A stretch of 34,858 nt of DNA from an uncultured Bacteroidales bacterium (GTDB taxonomy: Bacteria; Bacteroidota; Bacteroidia; Bacteroidales; Muribaculaceae), in contig CAMTKF010000029.1 in the NCBI GenBank assembly GCA_947072905.1, forward strand, positions 1 through 34,858. Reading direction: 5' to 3'. The notes under the pieces are model-generated. The model was given only the letters and a program-made list of their open reading frames with translations. It searched no databases and was not told the origin of the DNA. Numbering within the stretch: position 1 is the stretch's first letter; each line of letters starts with the position of its first letter. A program made the translations under genes and the position numbers. This document shows, piece after piece, positions 1 through 7,633 of the stretch.

Positions 1-109
1 GTGTCAATGATACAAAATTTTTCATCTTCCGACTCTGTAATCTATTTGCATAAACACAGGATTTTTACCATGCGCCCAACCTTATTACTTAGGTGGAGGT
101 AATCAAGGC

Positions 110-406
110 TTGCGTGATGATCTGTATACTGCCATATTGAAGACCATACCTGTAAGGCCGGACTCTGTTTCAGGCCTAGCTTTTGTCAGCTTCAAAATTA
201 CAAAACAGGGTATGATTGACCCTAATTCCATTAAGGTAATCCGAAATCGGTCTGTGCCTGATGATTATATGAATGCCGCAATTGAAGCAATCAAAAGTTT
301 AGGCAAATTTGAACCGGGTAAAATTAATGGAACCCCGGTAAATGTAACATATACTATTTCTGTTTTCTATCCTGTTCCGGCAGAATTTATAAAGACGGGC
401 GAATAA
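110..406 (+). CDS. TonB C-terminal-domain protein, N-terminally incomplete
   Basis: The product resembles the C-terminal periplasmic domain of TonB, the part that contacts TonB-dependent outer-membrane receptors. The family pattern is visible: a GGG turn followed by a helix, the strand AFVSFKITKQGMI, the helix DDYMNAAIEAIKSL, then FEPGKINGTPVNVTYTISVFY. The N-terminal membrane anchor and proline-rich linker of a normal TonB are missing. The frame is open only back to base 41 (a TAA lies at 38-40), and that stretch adds about 23 residues but no convincing signal peptide. The only usual start codon in it is the TTG at 110. It is either a gene remnant whose N-terminal half is frameshifted or lost, or a stand-alone TonB_C protein with an odd start. 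The domain call is fairly sure; function is not. Confidence 0.55.
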   Translation: MRDDLYTAILKTIPVRPDSVSGLAFVSFKITKQGMIDPNSIKVIRNRSVPDDYMNAAIEAIKSLGKFEPGKINGTPVNVTYTISVFYPVPAEFIKTGE

Positions 407-419
407 TTATCACCAACAC

Positions 420-590
420 CTACGCCTGAACAATGAGGTCGTAAATACCCCAACACATAATTGAAGCGATGAAACTCACTATGAAGATTCGCAAAGGTTT
501 CGACTTTATAATATTGAACTTGTCGCATAGCAAAAGCAGAAGCCACGCTACTGCTGCCATCGTAATGTAGACATACCAATTATTAAGCAT
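420..590 (-). CDS. Small two-helix membrane protein, unknown
   Basis: A 56-residue product beginning MLNNWYVYITMAAVAW has two hydrophobic segments, roughly residues 6-21 and 34-51, separated by a basic loop (DKFNIIKSKPLR). This is a topology typical of small inner-membrane proteins. The frame stays open 15 codons further upstream to base 635, but that extension is polar and the internal ATG at 588-590 puts the first helix close to the N-terminus, so it is preferred. The gene converges on the TonB_C fragment with a 13-nt gap. I recognise no family. It could also be non-coding; the hydrophobic pattern and codon use are the only support. Confidence 0.4.
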   Translation of the reverse strand: MLNNWYVYITMAAVAWLLLLLCDKFNIIKSKPLRIFIVSFIASIMCWGIYDLIVQA

Positions 591-652
591 GATGATTTGA
601 GTTTGATGTTTTTTATTAGACGCAAGTTTTGTCAAATAATCACATCACCATG

Positions 653-668
653 CAAGTAAATTTACTTG
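653..668. promoter_or_regulatory. Perfect 16-bp palindrome, possible operator
   Basis: CAAGTAAATTTACTTG is a perfect inverted repeat with no spacer. It lies between the end of the kinase gene and the small membrane-protein gene, on the upstream side of the latter. A dimeric regulator could bind here, or it could be incidental in AT-rich DNA. Confidence 0.3.
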
Positions 669-690
669 GAGCATTAAACCGTGTTATATT

Positions 691-2073
691 CTACGGTTTT
701 AGATACTCGAAATTTACGGTTTCTGTAATATATCGCCACCGGTGCCTTGCCAGTCCTGAAACACGGTTTAAGTCAGCATCGGCATATTTGGCTTTTGCAA
801 GGGCGCTTGCCCGGCTTTGTATCCGGGCCGCAGATGTCACCAGCTCGTAAGCGTCTTTGCGTTCTTGTATTGTAGCGGAGTCGCTTTGCAATGTGGTGAA
901 GGACGTTTTAATAAGGCTGTCAGTCGTCAGTACAACATACTTGTCGAGCTTGTTTTGACTGAACAGAGCAACATACTTTGCCTCGGCTATACATACGCCA
1001 TATTCATCTTTGATCAGTTCTTCGGGGGGCACCATTATTCCCGATATCATGTTTGGGTTGTCGGCTCTCTGTGATTTGTAATCGGGGGCTGCATTACTTG
1101 TCGTCGGTTTGTCTTCGTTTGGCGGAATTGTTTCGGCATGTTCTTCAACCATTTTGGGCTCTTCGTGCATTACGGCTATTGTATCGTATGGCATAAGGTC
1201 ATTTTCGTGCTGATGCGCCACGGGTTTCATAATCAAATAAAGTGCCGCATCAATAAGCGCAATGCCTGCCGGAACCAATAACGCGAGCTTGCGTCTAAGG
1301 AATGAACGACCGGTCAAAGCCTTATATTCGTTTATGGCTTCCAAAGGGCTTCTCACCGAGTGGTCGGCAAGCTTGCGTGACACTTGCAAGAGAGCTTTAC
1401 GGCACTTAACCGGTGCAACCGGCAGCAGGTCTGATAGCAGTACCCCTAAGGCGTATGTGTCGTTATAGGTATCAACGCTCGAATCATCCTCAATCTTTTC
1501 AGGTGGAGTGTAGCGCACGGTACCTGCGGAGTTGTGGAGGAGATAAAACGACTCAGAGTCACTGAACCCGAAATCAATAATCTTAAGTGAGTGTGACCGG
1601 GGCATCCATATTACGTTTTCGGGCTTGAGATCACGATGAATCAATCCTGCCGAATGTATTGCGTCAAGTCCTTGCGCCAGACATTCTATTATTCTCACGA
1701 TATCAGCCGCCGATAGTGGCTGCCGTGCAGCTATGATATCTGCCAAAGTAACCCCGGGACAGTATTCCGCAATAATTGCAGGTCCGATGTCCGGCAAAGT
1801 ATCAAAATCGTATGTATGAGCCACAAATGGGCTGTCAACCATTATTCCGCAGTCAAATTCCTTGCGCAGAGCTGTGCGGGCGAGGGGTTCGTGCAAATAC
1901 TGTTCGCGCAGAGCCTTGATAATGAATATACGGCCGTGCCGTCGGGCTGTGAACACACGGCAGAAACCATGCTCCGACTCATAGAGCTTACGGAAATAAT
2001 GGTATCCGGAATCTGACTGAAATCCGGTTACGCGCTCATCAGGGGAATTAAAAAAACTTGACTCGTCGTTCAT
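691..2073 (-). CDS. Hanks-type Ser/Thr protein kinase, single-pass membrane
   Basis: The 460-residue product has an N-terminal eukaryotic-like kinase domain (about residues 20-250). Visible motifs are the ATP-anchoring Lys53 (FIIKALR), catalytic loop HRDLKPEN (146-153), DFG metal-binding motif (167-169) and TPPE (189-192) in place of APE. The glycine loop is degenerate (SEHGFCRV). A membrane helix follows at about 263-283. The remaining 175 residues should be extracytoplasmic; they have a polar linker and a helical C-terminus rich in Ala, Lys and Asp, with no PASTA repeats. The frame is open 13 codons further upstream, but the ATG at 2071-2073 is chosen because a TAnnTTTG promoter box lies at 2081-2088, leaving almost no leader. 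Substrate unknown; the neighbouring unknown genes are candidates. Confidence 0.85.
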   Translation of the reverse strand: MNDESSFFNSPDERVTGFQSDSGYHYFRKLYESEHGFCRVFTARRHGRIFIIKALREQYLHEPLARTALRKEFDCGIMVDSPFVAHTYDFDTLPDIGPAIIAEYCPGVTLADIIAARQPLSAADIVRIIECLAQGLDAIHSAGLIHRDLKPENVIWMPRSHSLKIIDFGFSDSESFYLLHNSAGTVRYTPPEKIEDDSSVDTYNDTYALGVLLSDLLPVAPVKCRKALLQVSRKLADHSVRSPLEAINEYKALTGRSFLRRKLALLVPAGIALIDAALYLIMKPVAHQHENDLMPYDTIAVMHEEPKMVEEHAETIPPNEDKPTTSNAAPDYKSQRADNPNMISGIMVPPEELIKDEYGVCIAEAKYVALFSQNKLDKYVVLTTDSLIKTSFTTLQSDSATIQERKDAYELVTSAARIQSRASALAKAKYADADLNRVSGLARHRWRYITETVNFEYLKP

Positions 2074-2080
2074 AATCAGA

Positions 2081-2088
2081 CAAAAGTA
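2081..2088 (-). promoter_or_regulatory. Promoter -7 box for the kinase gene
   Basis: On the minus strand this reads TACTTTTG, matching the Bacteroidetes -7 consensus TAnnTTTG. A -33 match is weak. Transcription would begin only a few bases before the ATG at 2073, so the mRNA would be leaderless or nearly so. Confidence 0.5.
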
Positions 2089-2135
2089 ACAAATTTTTTT
2101 ATCAATTCCCAATAAATCTTAATGATACGGTCGAC

Positions 2136-2717
2136 TCATTTTTTGACAGGGATGTAGCGCAGGGCGGTCAGACCTGTTTTCTCAGCCGCCACATAGTTTC
2201 CCAACACGATCTCCCCGTTCATCACATCAGATGCAAAAAACGCATTGCCTTTCGAAAAAATCATGGCCGTGAACGTGTATCCAACCTGAAGTTTTGCCAT
2301 TCTTGCCGAAACCACCCTGAATCGGTTGGCTCCGAGAAATTCCATTGTCAGATGACGGCCCGGATTCCACTCACACTCCACTATGTCGCCCGGTACGAGG
2401 TTTGCGGCCAGCAGCGTTGTCGATGTTATAAACGAACTCTCGATGCGATTGCTCCTCATAAGGTTTTCTATATAATGCTGCCAGTCGCGATATCCGAGAA
2501 ACCGCGACAACACATTAAGGGTGGTCATACTGCGCGAGGTGGAGTCGGGCACGTATGCCCACAACCGTTTTAAAGTTGAAGTACTCGGTGAGTCTTTCAT
2601 CACCTTCTGTATCTCCAGATTCAAGACATTGAAGTCTGATGGTGTTTTCATCGTGCGGCCCACCTTGTGCTCAAGATCCTGACGCAAACACTCTAAATAA
2701 TATTGAGAATCATGCAT
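2136..2717 (-). CDS. Unknown 193-aa cytoplasmic protein
   Basis: There is no signal peptide or membrane segment. The N-terminal part (about residues 1-85) is helical and contains the pattern STLKRLWAYV...TLNVLSRFLGYRDWQHYIE, which I associate with an N-terminal module in many uncharacterised Bacteroidetes proteins and which has a helix-turn-helix-like look. The C-terminal half (about 105-193) is rich in strands (LVPGDIVECEW, LTMEFLG, YTFTAMIF) and may be a small beta-barrel. It is transcribed in the same direction as the kinase gene and ends 62 nt before the kinase ATG, so both may be coexpressed, although the kinase has its own -7 box. A regulatory role is inference; no named family is claimed. 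Confidence 0.65.
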   Translation of the reverse strand: MHDSQYYLECLRQDLEHKVGRTMKTPSDFNVLNLEIQKVMKDSPSTSTLKRLWAYVPDSTSRSMTTLNVLSRFLGYRDWQHYIENLMRSNRIESSFITSTTLLAANLVPGDIVECEWNPGRHLTMEFLGANRFRVVSARMAKLQVGYTFTAMIFSKGNAFFASDVMNGEIVLGNYVAAEKTGLTALRYIPVKK

Positions 2718-2791
2718 TTCTTTTGGTTTACTGCCCTGATATTCGCCATTATTCTCATAGCCGAATTAAGGAGTCATAATCAATTTCATTA

Positions 2792-2821
2792 CAAAATTAA
2801 CAAAACCAAGTCACATGCAAA
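2792..2821 (-). promoter_or_regulatory. Promoter for the 193-aa gene
   Basis: The minus strand reads TAATTTTG at 2799-2792 with TTTG at 2821-2818, separated by 18 nt. This is close to the Bacteroidetes -33/-7 arrangement. The implied leader before the ATG at 2717 is about 70 nt. Confidence 0.5.
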
Positions 2822-2825
2822 ATAG

Positions 2826-2855
2826 TTTGAACCTATTTGAACTGATTTGAATCTA
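2826..2855 (+). repeat. Three TTTGA repeats phased every 10 bp
   Basis: TTTGA occurs at 2826-2830, 2836-2840 and 2846-2850, exactly 10 bp apart, with partly conserved spacers. The array sits between two divergent promoters (minus at 2792-2821, plus at 2897-2904). Helical phasing suggests a protein binding several turns on one face of the DNA; this is inference. Confidence 0.4.
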
Positions 2856-2896
2856 TATGGTACAAGATGAATCAAAATGATATAGGCGAAAGTTAT

Positions 2897-2904
2897 TACT
2901 TTTG
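2897..2904 (+). promoter_or_regulatory. Promoter -7 box for the zinc-ribbon/lipoprotein operon
   Basis: TACTTTTG matches TAnnTTTG and lies about 48 bp before the ATG of the zinc-ribbon gene. No clear TTTG is seen 19-21 bp upstream. Confidence 0.45.
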
Positions 2905-2951
2905 TCCATTGAAAACTAATCATTTTTTTCGTTAACTCTCAAAGGATTACC

Positions 2952-3614
2952 ATGAATAAGAAAAAGTGCCCCTACTGTGGCGAAGAAATAAGTAATTCTG
3001 CCGTAAAATGCCGCTTTTGCGGTGAATGGCTCTCAGAGTCTGCACCATCGGCTGCTGAAAATACCTCAGACGGCAAGGCATACGCACAGGTCCTGATCTC
3101 TGAACTTCCCTCCATAACCGAATCAGACCCCGGCATGGTGCCCGCCGGCGCACAACCGCGTGGAGTTGCGGCTCAGGCCTCGCCCCAGCCGCCATTGCAA
3201 GCCACGCAGTTCAACGCCAATGGTCAACCCCAGCAGGTAATCATGCCTCAGATAGTGATTAATAATGAGGTTTCACAAAACACTGATGTGGACGTGAACG
3301 TCAATCAAAGTGCAAGCTCTTCATCATCTTCTTCCGGATGGTTATGGTTCGAACTGTTTGTCGTGGCCGGTATAGCATGGGCTGTATGGAGTTTCTGGAT
3401 TGGTGTTGCGGTGCTGATCGGCTTGGCTATTGCCATACAGATTCCGGTACTCGGCCATGCGATTTGTATAATCCTTGGCGCTGCTGTAGGCCTTGTGTCG
3501 GGCGTTCTCGCCTCTACATTCGGTGCGCCTACCTGGCTCGCCGTAGTCATAGGAATTATAGTGGGAGTTGGAATTATAGGTGTAAATCTGGAAGACAGAG
3601 AAGCTGATGATTAA
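2952..3614 (+). CDS. Zinc-ribbon membrane protein
   Basis: The 220-residue protein opens with a zinc ribbon: Cys6-x2-Cys9 and Cys20-x2-Cys23 (CPYCGEEISNSAVKCRFCG). A disordered Pro/Gln/Ala-rich linker and a serine run (SASSSSSSSG, about 120-129) follow. The C-terminal third is strongly hydrophobic, with three or four membrane helices between about 130 and 213, and an acidic tail ends the protein. There is no signal peptide, so the ribbon should face the cytoplasm. Similar zinc-ribbon plus membrane-helix proteins are common and mostly uncharacterised. It is the first gene of a plus-strand run that continues with secreted and lipid-anchored proteins. The last bases overlap the ATG of a decayed lipoprotein copy at 3607. 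Confidence 0.75.
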   Translation: MNKKKCPYCGEEISNSAVKCRFCGEWLSESAPSAAENTSDGKAYAQVLISELPSITESDPGMVPAGAQPRGVAAQASPQPPLQATQFNANGQPQQVIMPQIVINNEVSQNTDVDVNVNQSASSSSSSSGWLWFELFVVAGIAWAVWSFWIGVAVLIGLAIAIQIPVLGHAICIILGAAVGLVSGVLASTFGAPTWLAVVIGIIVGVGIIGVNLEDREADD

Positions 3615-3717
3615 GACTGTTAAATACATAGCAACGGTCATAATAAGAAAATCTGCGTGACTTCCATACTGTCAGACGAAATGTTGGTATTCAACCTCAC
3701 GCTATATATATATTAAC
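3607..3717 (+). pseudogene. Decayed partial copy of the 5287 lipoprotein gene
   Basis: From ATGATTAAGACT onward this stretch parallels the gene starting at 5287 (shared GCAACGGTCATA), then jumps to a segment matching that gene near 5411 (shared GTCAGACGA and ATGTTGGTA). About 87 bp corresponding to residues 13-41 of the parent is missing. The two halves are in different frames, so the ATG frame meets TGA after 17 codons, while the second half reads NKKICVTSILSDEMLVFNLT before a stop. It is a relic, showing that the parent gene was once duplicated on both sides of the 515-aa gene. Confidence 0.7.
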
Positions 3718-3761
3718 AATGTAATGCCTGATAGATGGTTAGGCGGCTATATTTATTGCAC

Positions 3762-5282
3762 ATGAGAAAGCTGAAAATTGTTTTTGCCATGGCCTTTATA
3801 CTAATTAATGTTATAACAGTCCATGCAAACGAATCTGAACCGGGTGATGTCCGTTATGACAGTCGGACAATTCAGTTGGATCCTGATCTGCGGAAAACCA
3901 AGTTGTACTATGACTCAAGAGAGTTTAAGGAAAGATGGCGTAAGGCAATCGCTATTCCTGCAGACGATGAGGCGGAGTACATTTTGTGGACTCGTACTTT
4001 TCCGGCTTCAGCTTCATTGGAAAAAGTACAGAAAGATTCACTCAGGATATACAATTACAGGTTGTATTATGCCCTCAATAATAATGAAATGTTGGCTAAA
4101 CTGAGTCGAAACATAGGAAAGGGGCTTCCACAAGACAAAGATTACTGGTGGTTCAACCAGAATTATCCCGAGCTGCCTACTCCTCCAACTTACGCTGAAT
4201 TAGTAGTTTCTCTTATAAACACTCTTGAAAAAGAGAAGGACATAGAGAATGCTAAAGAAGACTTCTCCCGAGGCATAATAAGTAAAAAGCTTTCCAATGC
4301 CATAAACGATCAAATAAATAACTCTTACTACGCATCTCAAGACTGCAGGAAGGCAATCAGAAAAATTTCTGCATCAGGCATAGAAAGTTTCGTAAAAGAA
4401 AAGTGGGGAAAGGAATTCACCGCCGGCGATGTTGAACTGATTGACTCCATTCCTAACCCTTGGAATCGGCGAAAGCGTATGCTTCTGGCAATTGAACGTG
4501 ATGATAATGGCCCGAATTGGAGCCTTTTTTCTCTCTTATGGAGAGATATAAATGGCGACGAATGGAACTGGATCAATAACGAGAAACCAATCAAAAAGAC
4601 TGAAAGATATCCAATCAGTGTGGAATATAAATATTACGAATCTCATCCTCAATACCGATTCACGCCTGAAGTATATGAAAGCACTATGCATTTCGCATAC
4701 GATGGGAAAGGTAATTTACAACGCGTATTAATGCCCAAATACAAATTGTCATGGCAAGATATGGGCAGCAATGACAGCGATGTAGGTATGGCCATCGCCC
4801 GCATGGCTTATGAGAATAATGACTATGACATTAAATCCGCAAATTCTTCAACGCTGAAGTATGTTCGTGTTGTACTTGGATTGGAAAAGCTTACCGGCAA
4901 AGCCCGGGCTCAGGCTGCCAAAGCCTCAGAAGATATGGTAAAAGCATATAAACAAGCTGTTGAAGACGACATCCGTTATGGTAATTCAAGAAAAGGAGAA
5001 GCTGCAGCCCGAAAGAATGCGGCGAATTTCTTTGGAGCTATGCTCTCAGCTGCTTATGCTAATCATGATGAGGCCGGCGCAGGTTGGTTTAGTCAAATAG
5101 AACATGACTATTGGGATATTCTTAAACTCGGTCCATACAAAATGGAGCGATTAAGCGATACATCCGTAAAATATATTTATGTAGACAAAGAACTGAAACC
5201 TGTAATTGAGCTTTCCGTTGCATATCAAACGGCCGCTCCATACGAAGTTAAAAGAACCATACAAGCCAAAAGAATAGATTAA
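3762..5282 (+). CDS. Secreted 506-aa protein, unknown
   Basis: The ATG at 3762 gives a clear signal peptide (MRKLKIVFAMAFILINVITVHA, predicted cleavage before NES); an earlier in-frame ATG at 3735 would add nine residues before it and is less likely. The mature part has no hydrophobic segment and is charged, with several Trp-rich stretches (DYWWFNQNYPELP, LLWRDINGDEWNWINNE). Around residues 380-430 an Ala/Lys-rich helical region suggests a coiled segment. No catalytic motif is recognised. It sits between the zinc-ribbon gene and two lipoprotein genes, 4 nt before the next ATG, so it is cotranscribed with them. Location is periplasm or beyond; function unknown. Confidence 0.7.
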   Translation: MRKLKIVFAMAFILINVITVHANESEPGDVRYDSRTIQLDPDLRKTKLYYDSREFKERWRKAIAIPADDEAEYILWTRTFPASASLEKVQKDSLRIYNYRLYYALNNNEMLAKLSRNIGKGLPQDKDYWWFNQNYPELPTPPTYAELVVSLINTLEKEKDIENAKEDFSRGIISKKLSNAINDQINNSYYASQDCRKAIRKISASGIESFVKEKWGKEFTAGDVELIDSIPNPWNRRKRMLLAIERDDNGPNWSLFSLLWRDINGDEWNWINNEKPIKKTERYPISVEYKYYESHPQYRFTPEVYESTMHFAYDGKGNLQRVLMPKYKLSWQDMGSNDSDVGMAIARMAYENNDYDIKSANSSTLKYVRVVLGLEKLTGKARAQAAKASEDMVKAYKQAVEDDIRYGNSRKGEAAARKNAANFFGAMLSAAYANHDEAGAGWFSQIEHDYWDILKLGPYKMERLSDTSVKYIYVDKELKPVIELSVAYQTAAPYEVKRTIQAKRID

Positions 5283-5286
5283 ACAG

Positions 5287-5703
5287 ATGATTAAGACTAT
5301 CAAATATATAGCAACGGTCATAGTTGCCGGTATGATGCTTTGCGGTTGTGATTCAACACCCTCTTCATCCAAGATTCTTCCTGACTTTGTCAAGAAAGTG
5401 AACGCCGAAAGTAAGAAGACCGGTGTGACTGCCATTATGTCAGACGAGATGTTGGTACTCAACCTCAAGCTTGAAAAGACTCCCGAAAACTATGGAAAGG
5501 CTCTGATGATGAGGGCCTCGCAAGATGCTAAAGACTGCTTCGTGGAGAGTCTTACCGGACGTCTGTGCGAGGGGCCTGTCCTCGAACAAATCGTGAATAA
5601 AGAGTTAAATCTGGCTTTTGCCATCACTGTTGACGACATGGAGCTGAACGCAGTGTTCACACCCAAGGATATCAAGAAATTTATGAAGGAGAACACAAAA
5701 TGA
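5287..5703 (+). CDS. Small lipoprotein, unknown
   Basis: A 138-residue product with a lipoprotein signal: hydrophobic stretch IATVIVAGMMLCGC, with Cys21 followed by Asp-Ser as the likely lipidation site. The mature domain is a mixed helix/strand fold of about 115 residues containing TAIMSDEMLVLNLKLE and LNLAFAITVDDMELNAVFTPKDIKKFM. No family is recognised. It starts 4 nt after the 515-aa gene and its stop overlaps the next start (ATGA at 5700-5703), so the genes are translationally coupled. A damaged second copy lies at 3607-3717. Confidence 0.7.
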   Translation: MIKTIKYIATVIVAGMMLCGCDSTPSSSKILPDFVKKVNAESKKTGVTAIMSDEMLVLNLKLEKTPENYGKALMMRASQDAKDCFVESLTGRLCEGPVLEQIVNKELNLAFAITVDDMELNAVFTPKDIKKFMKENTK

Positions 5704-6668
5704 TACTATATTCACTACATAAGTATGCCGGTATATTGGCCGTATGCCTTGCGGCTGCGCTGTTTACGTCCTGCGACAAATACACCTCGCATGTCGACGA
5801 CCTTGTGGCTGCTCTGCCCGATGCCTGGGACGACTGCGATGATGCTCTTGAAAACTACTCGGTCGACATTCTGAAAGAGATTGAGGCCGATCCTGATAAA
5901 CTTGTCAGTGGTACTCAGGCCGACTATATTCAATTTGGTCACCTCTTCAATCTCACACAACCTATCGACCATACCGCCAGAGCCATAGGCTCGGCTATAT
6001 TCGGCGAATTTGCCGATTTGGCATACGCAGTCAACGACGCTTCAATCGACAACAAAACCAAAAAAGCCGCCACTCAGTTTATCAACGAGAAGTTCAATCA
6101 GAATTGGGCGCTTCTCTTTGGTGCGATATGCGCTCTCGACGGCGGCTTTGAATTGTCATACGAGCGCGACTCGTTTACCGACAAAGACTTCGATTACGAG
6201 CCTTCAGAATTGGTAAAGATACTGAAGGAACAAGGGTACTTGTCAGGCGGTTTTTCGATAGGTGGCATGCCCTTACCCTCGTCTTCAGATTACGATACAT
6301 CGGCAGTGGAAGTTGATACCCCTATAGAAGTTGAAGCCGCTTATGAAGTAGTGGAAGGTGATCCTCCGATTGAAGAAGATATGGCTAAATATAGTGGTAC
6401 TATTGCCGGAAAGGAAGTTTCGATGCAATTATTTTACGATGATGGTGAAGTGACAGGCTGGTACCGCTATGCCGGAAATGACGGACAACTTGACCTTACC
6501 GGAACTTACGACGGCGAATTTCTGACTTTGGAGGAATCATATAATGGCAAGAAGACCGGCGACCTGAGAATTCAGGTAAACCATAACTCAACTCCCGTAA
6601 GACTGTCGGGAACCATTACCAACTACAAGGGCAATACATACAATGTTGAGCTCTCTCGAATCAACTGA
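5700..6668 (+). CDS. Lipoprotein with acidic linker and C-terminal beta domain
   Basis: The N-terminus (IL AVCLAAALFTSC, Cys25) is a lipobox. The mature protein has a helical half (about 30-190) starting with a short VDDLVAALPDAWDDCDDALE segment, an acidic, low-complexity linker (about 205-240), and a C-terminal strand-rich domain (YSGTIAGKEVSMQLFYDDGEVTG onward), in which short repeated beta units recur (GWYRYAG, LDLTGTYDG, RLSGTITN). No enzyme motif is seen. The start overlaps the stop of the preceding lipoprotein by 4 nt. Part of the operon 2952-7524; likely periplasm-facing at the inner or outer membrane. Confidence 0.7.
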   Translation: MILYSLHKYAGILAVCLAAALFTSCDKYTSHVDDLVAALPDAWDDCDDALENYSVDILKEIEADPDKLVSGTQADYIQFGHLFNLTQPIDHTARAIGSAIFGEFADLAYAVNDASIDNKTKKAATQFINEKFNQNWALLFGAICALDGGFELSYERDSFTDKDFDYEPSELVKILKEQGYLSGGFSIGGMPLPSSSDYDTSAVEVDTPIEVEAAYEVVEGDPPIEEDMAKYSGTIAGKEVSMQLFYDDGEVTGWYRYAGNDGQLDLTGTYDGEFLTLEESYNGKKTGDLRIQVNHNSTPVRLSGTITNYKGNTYNVELSRIN

Positions 6669-6696
6669 TAAACCAAACATTATAAATCTTACTTAA

Positions 6697-7038
6697 ATGA
6701 AAAAATTTCTTTTAATCGGAGCTACTTTAATGCTCTTGCTGTCGGCATGTAGTGCCGGTAGCTACGACCAGAAAAAGGTTGACCAACTGATCGAAAACAA
6801 GGAATCGTACACCGCAAACGACTATCAGACTATGATAGACCAAGTGGGATACGCGCTCGACGATGCCGAAAAAGCCGGCAACTTTGAGAAATGGGCATCT
6901 GAGAACGAAGAAGAGTGTCAAGCACTTATGGGCCTTGGCCTTGCACTTCAAGAATGCGCAGAATCAGACAGCGATTTCCCCGCCTCAAAGAAAGACGAAG
7001 TGAAGAAGCTGGTGGACCGTATAAATAAATTAAAATAA
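6697..7038 (+). CDS. Small lipoprotein, tandem copy 1
   Basis: The signal MKKFLLIGATLMLLLSAC ends in a lipobox Cys18. The mature 95 residues are helical and acidic (YDQKKVDQLIENKESYTANDYQTMIDQ). The next gene, starting at the very next base, is a near copy: by eye about 15 differences over the first 320 bases, several of them silent. Copy 1 ends soon after KKLVDRINKLK and lacks the acidic tail of copy 2. The duplication must be recent. Function unknown; both copies share a VDxL...YTANDYQTMID pattern loosely similar to the start of the preceding lipoprotein. Confidence 0.7.
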   Translation: MKKFLLIGATLMLLLSACSAGSYDQKKVDQLIENKESYTANDYQTMIDQVGYALDDAEKAGNFEKWASENEEECQALMGLGLALQECAESDSDFPASKKDEVKKLVDRINKLK

Positions 7039-7524
7039 ATGAAAAAATTTCTTTTAATCGGAGCTACTTTGATGCTCTTGCTGTCGGCATGCAGTGCCGG
7101 TAGCTACGACCAGAAAAAGGTTGACCAACTGCTCGAAAACAAGGAGGCCTACACCGCAAACGACTATCAGACCATGATAGACCAAGTGGGATACGCACTC
7201 GATGATGCCGAAAAAGCCGGCAACTTTGAGAAATGGGCATCTGAGAACGAAGAAGAGTGTCAAGCACTTATGGGCCTTGGCCTTGCACTTCAAGAATGTG
7301 CCGAAGCAGACAGCAATTTCCCCGCCTCAAAGAAAGACGAAGTGAAGAAACTGATGGCACGTTGGAAAAAAATAATAGAGAAGAGCATGTCCGTTGCCAT
7401 GCCTGTTGATGAAGTCAACATCTATGATTCAGCGGCAGATACAGCGGTATTGGTAGAAGAAACGGTTGTTATGGAAGAAGTGGTAGACTCCGTAGATGGG
7501 GGATACTACGAAGTAGTTGAATAA
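7039..7524 (+). CDS. Small lipoprotein, tandem copy 2 with extended tail
   Basis: It is a near-identical paralogue of the previous gene (lipobox Cys18, same helical core) beginning directly after its TAA. After residue 107 it diverges: MARWKKIIEKSM leads into a 45-residue Val/Glu/Asp-rich tail (VLVEETVVMEEVVDSVDGG) that is strongly acidic. The tail probably represents the ancestral length, with copy 1 truncated, or it was acquired after duplication. It is the last gene of the run and is followed by a terminator. Confidence 0.7.
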   Translation: MKKFLLIGATLMLLLSACSAGSYDQKKVDQLLENKEAYTANDYQTMIDQVGYALDDAEKAGNFEKWASENEEECQALMGLGLALQECAEADSNFPASKKDEVKKLMARWKKIIEKSMSVAMPVDEVNIYDSAADTAVLVEETVVMEEVVDSVDGGYYEVVE

Positions 7525-7564
7525 GCCAAGACACGTCTTAAAACCGCATTCCATACAATGCATA

Positions 7565-7602
7565 ATAAGGGAGCGAATCACGCAGCTGATCGCTCCTTTT
7601 TT
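7565..7602 (+). terminator. Rho-independent terminator of the lipoprotein operon
   Basis: Stem GGAGCGA (7570-7576) pairs with TCGCTCC (7590-7596), extended by A-T pairs, followed by a run of six T. Confidence 0.8.
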
Positions 7603-7633
7603 CATTCTTGGTTAACTCTTAAATCTGCATACC

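Noticed and set aside
1-102. Open frame at the left edge as the lost N-terminus of the TonB-like protein
   Set aside because: It has no membrane anchor or proline-rich linker and lies in another frame; nothing ties it to the TonB_C domain.
676-699. AAACCG/CGGTTT hairpin at the end of the kinase gene as a terminator
   Set aside because: Only six pairs with a long loop and no U-tract on the minus strand.
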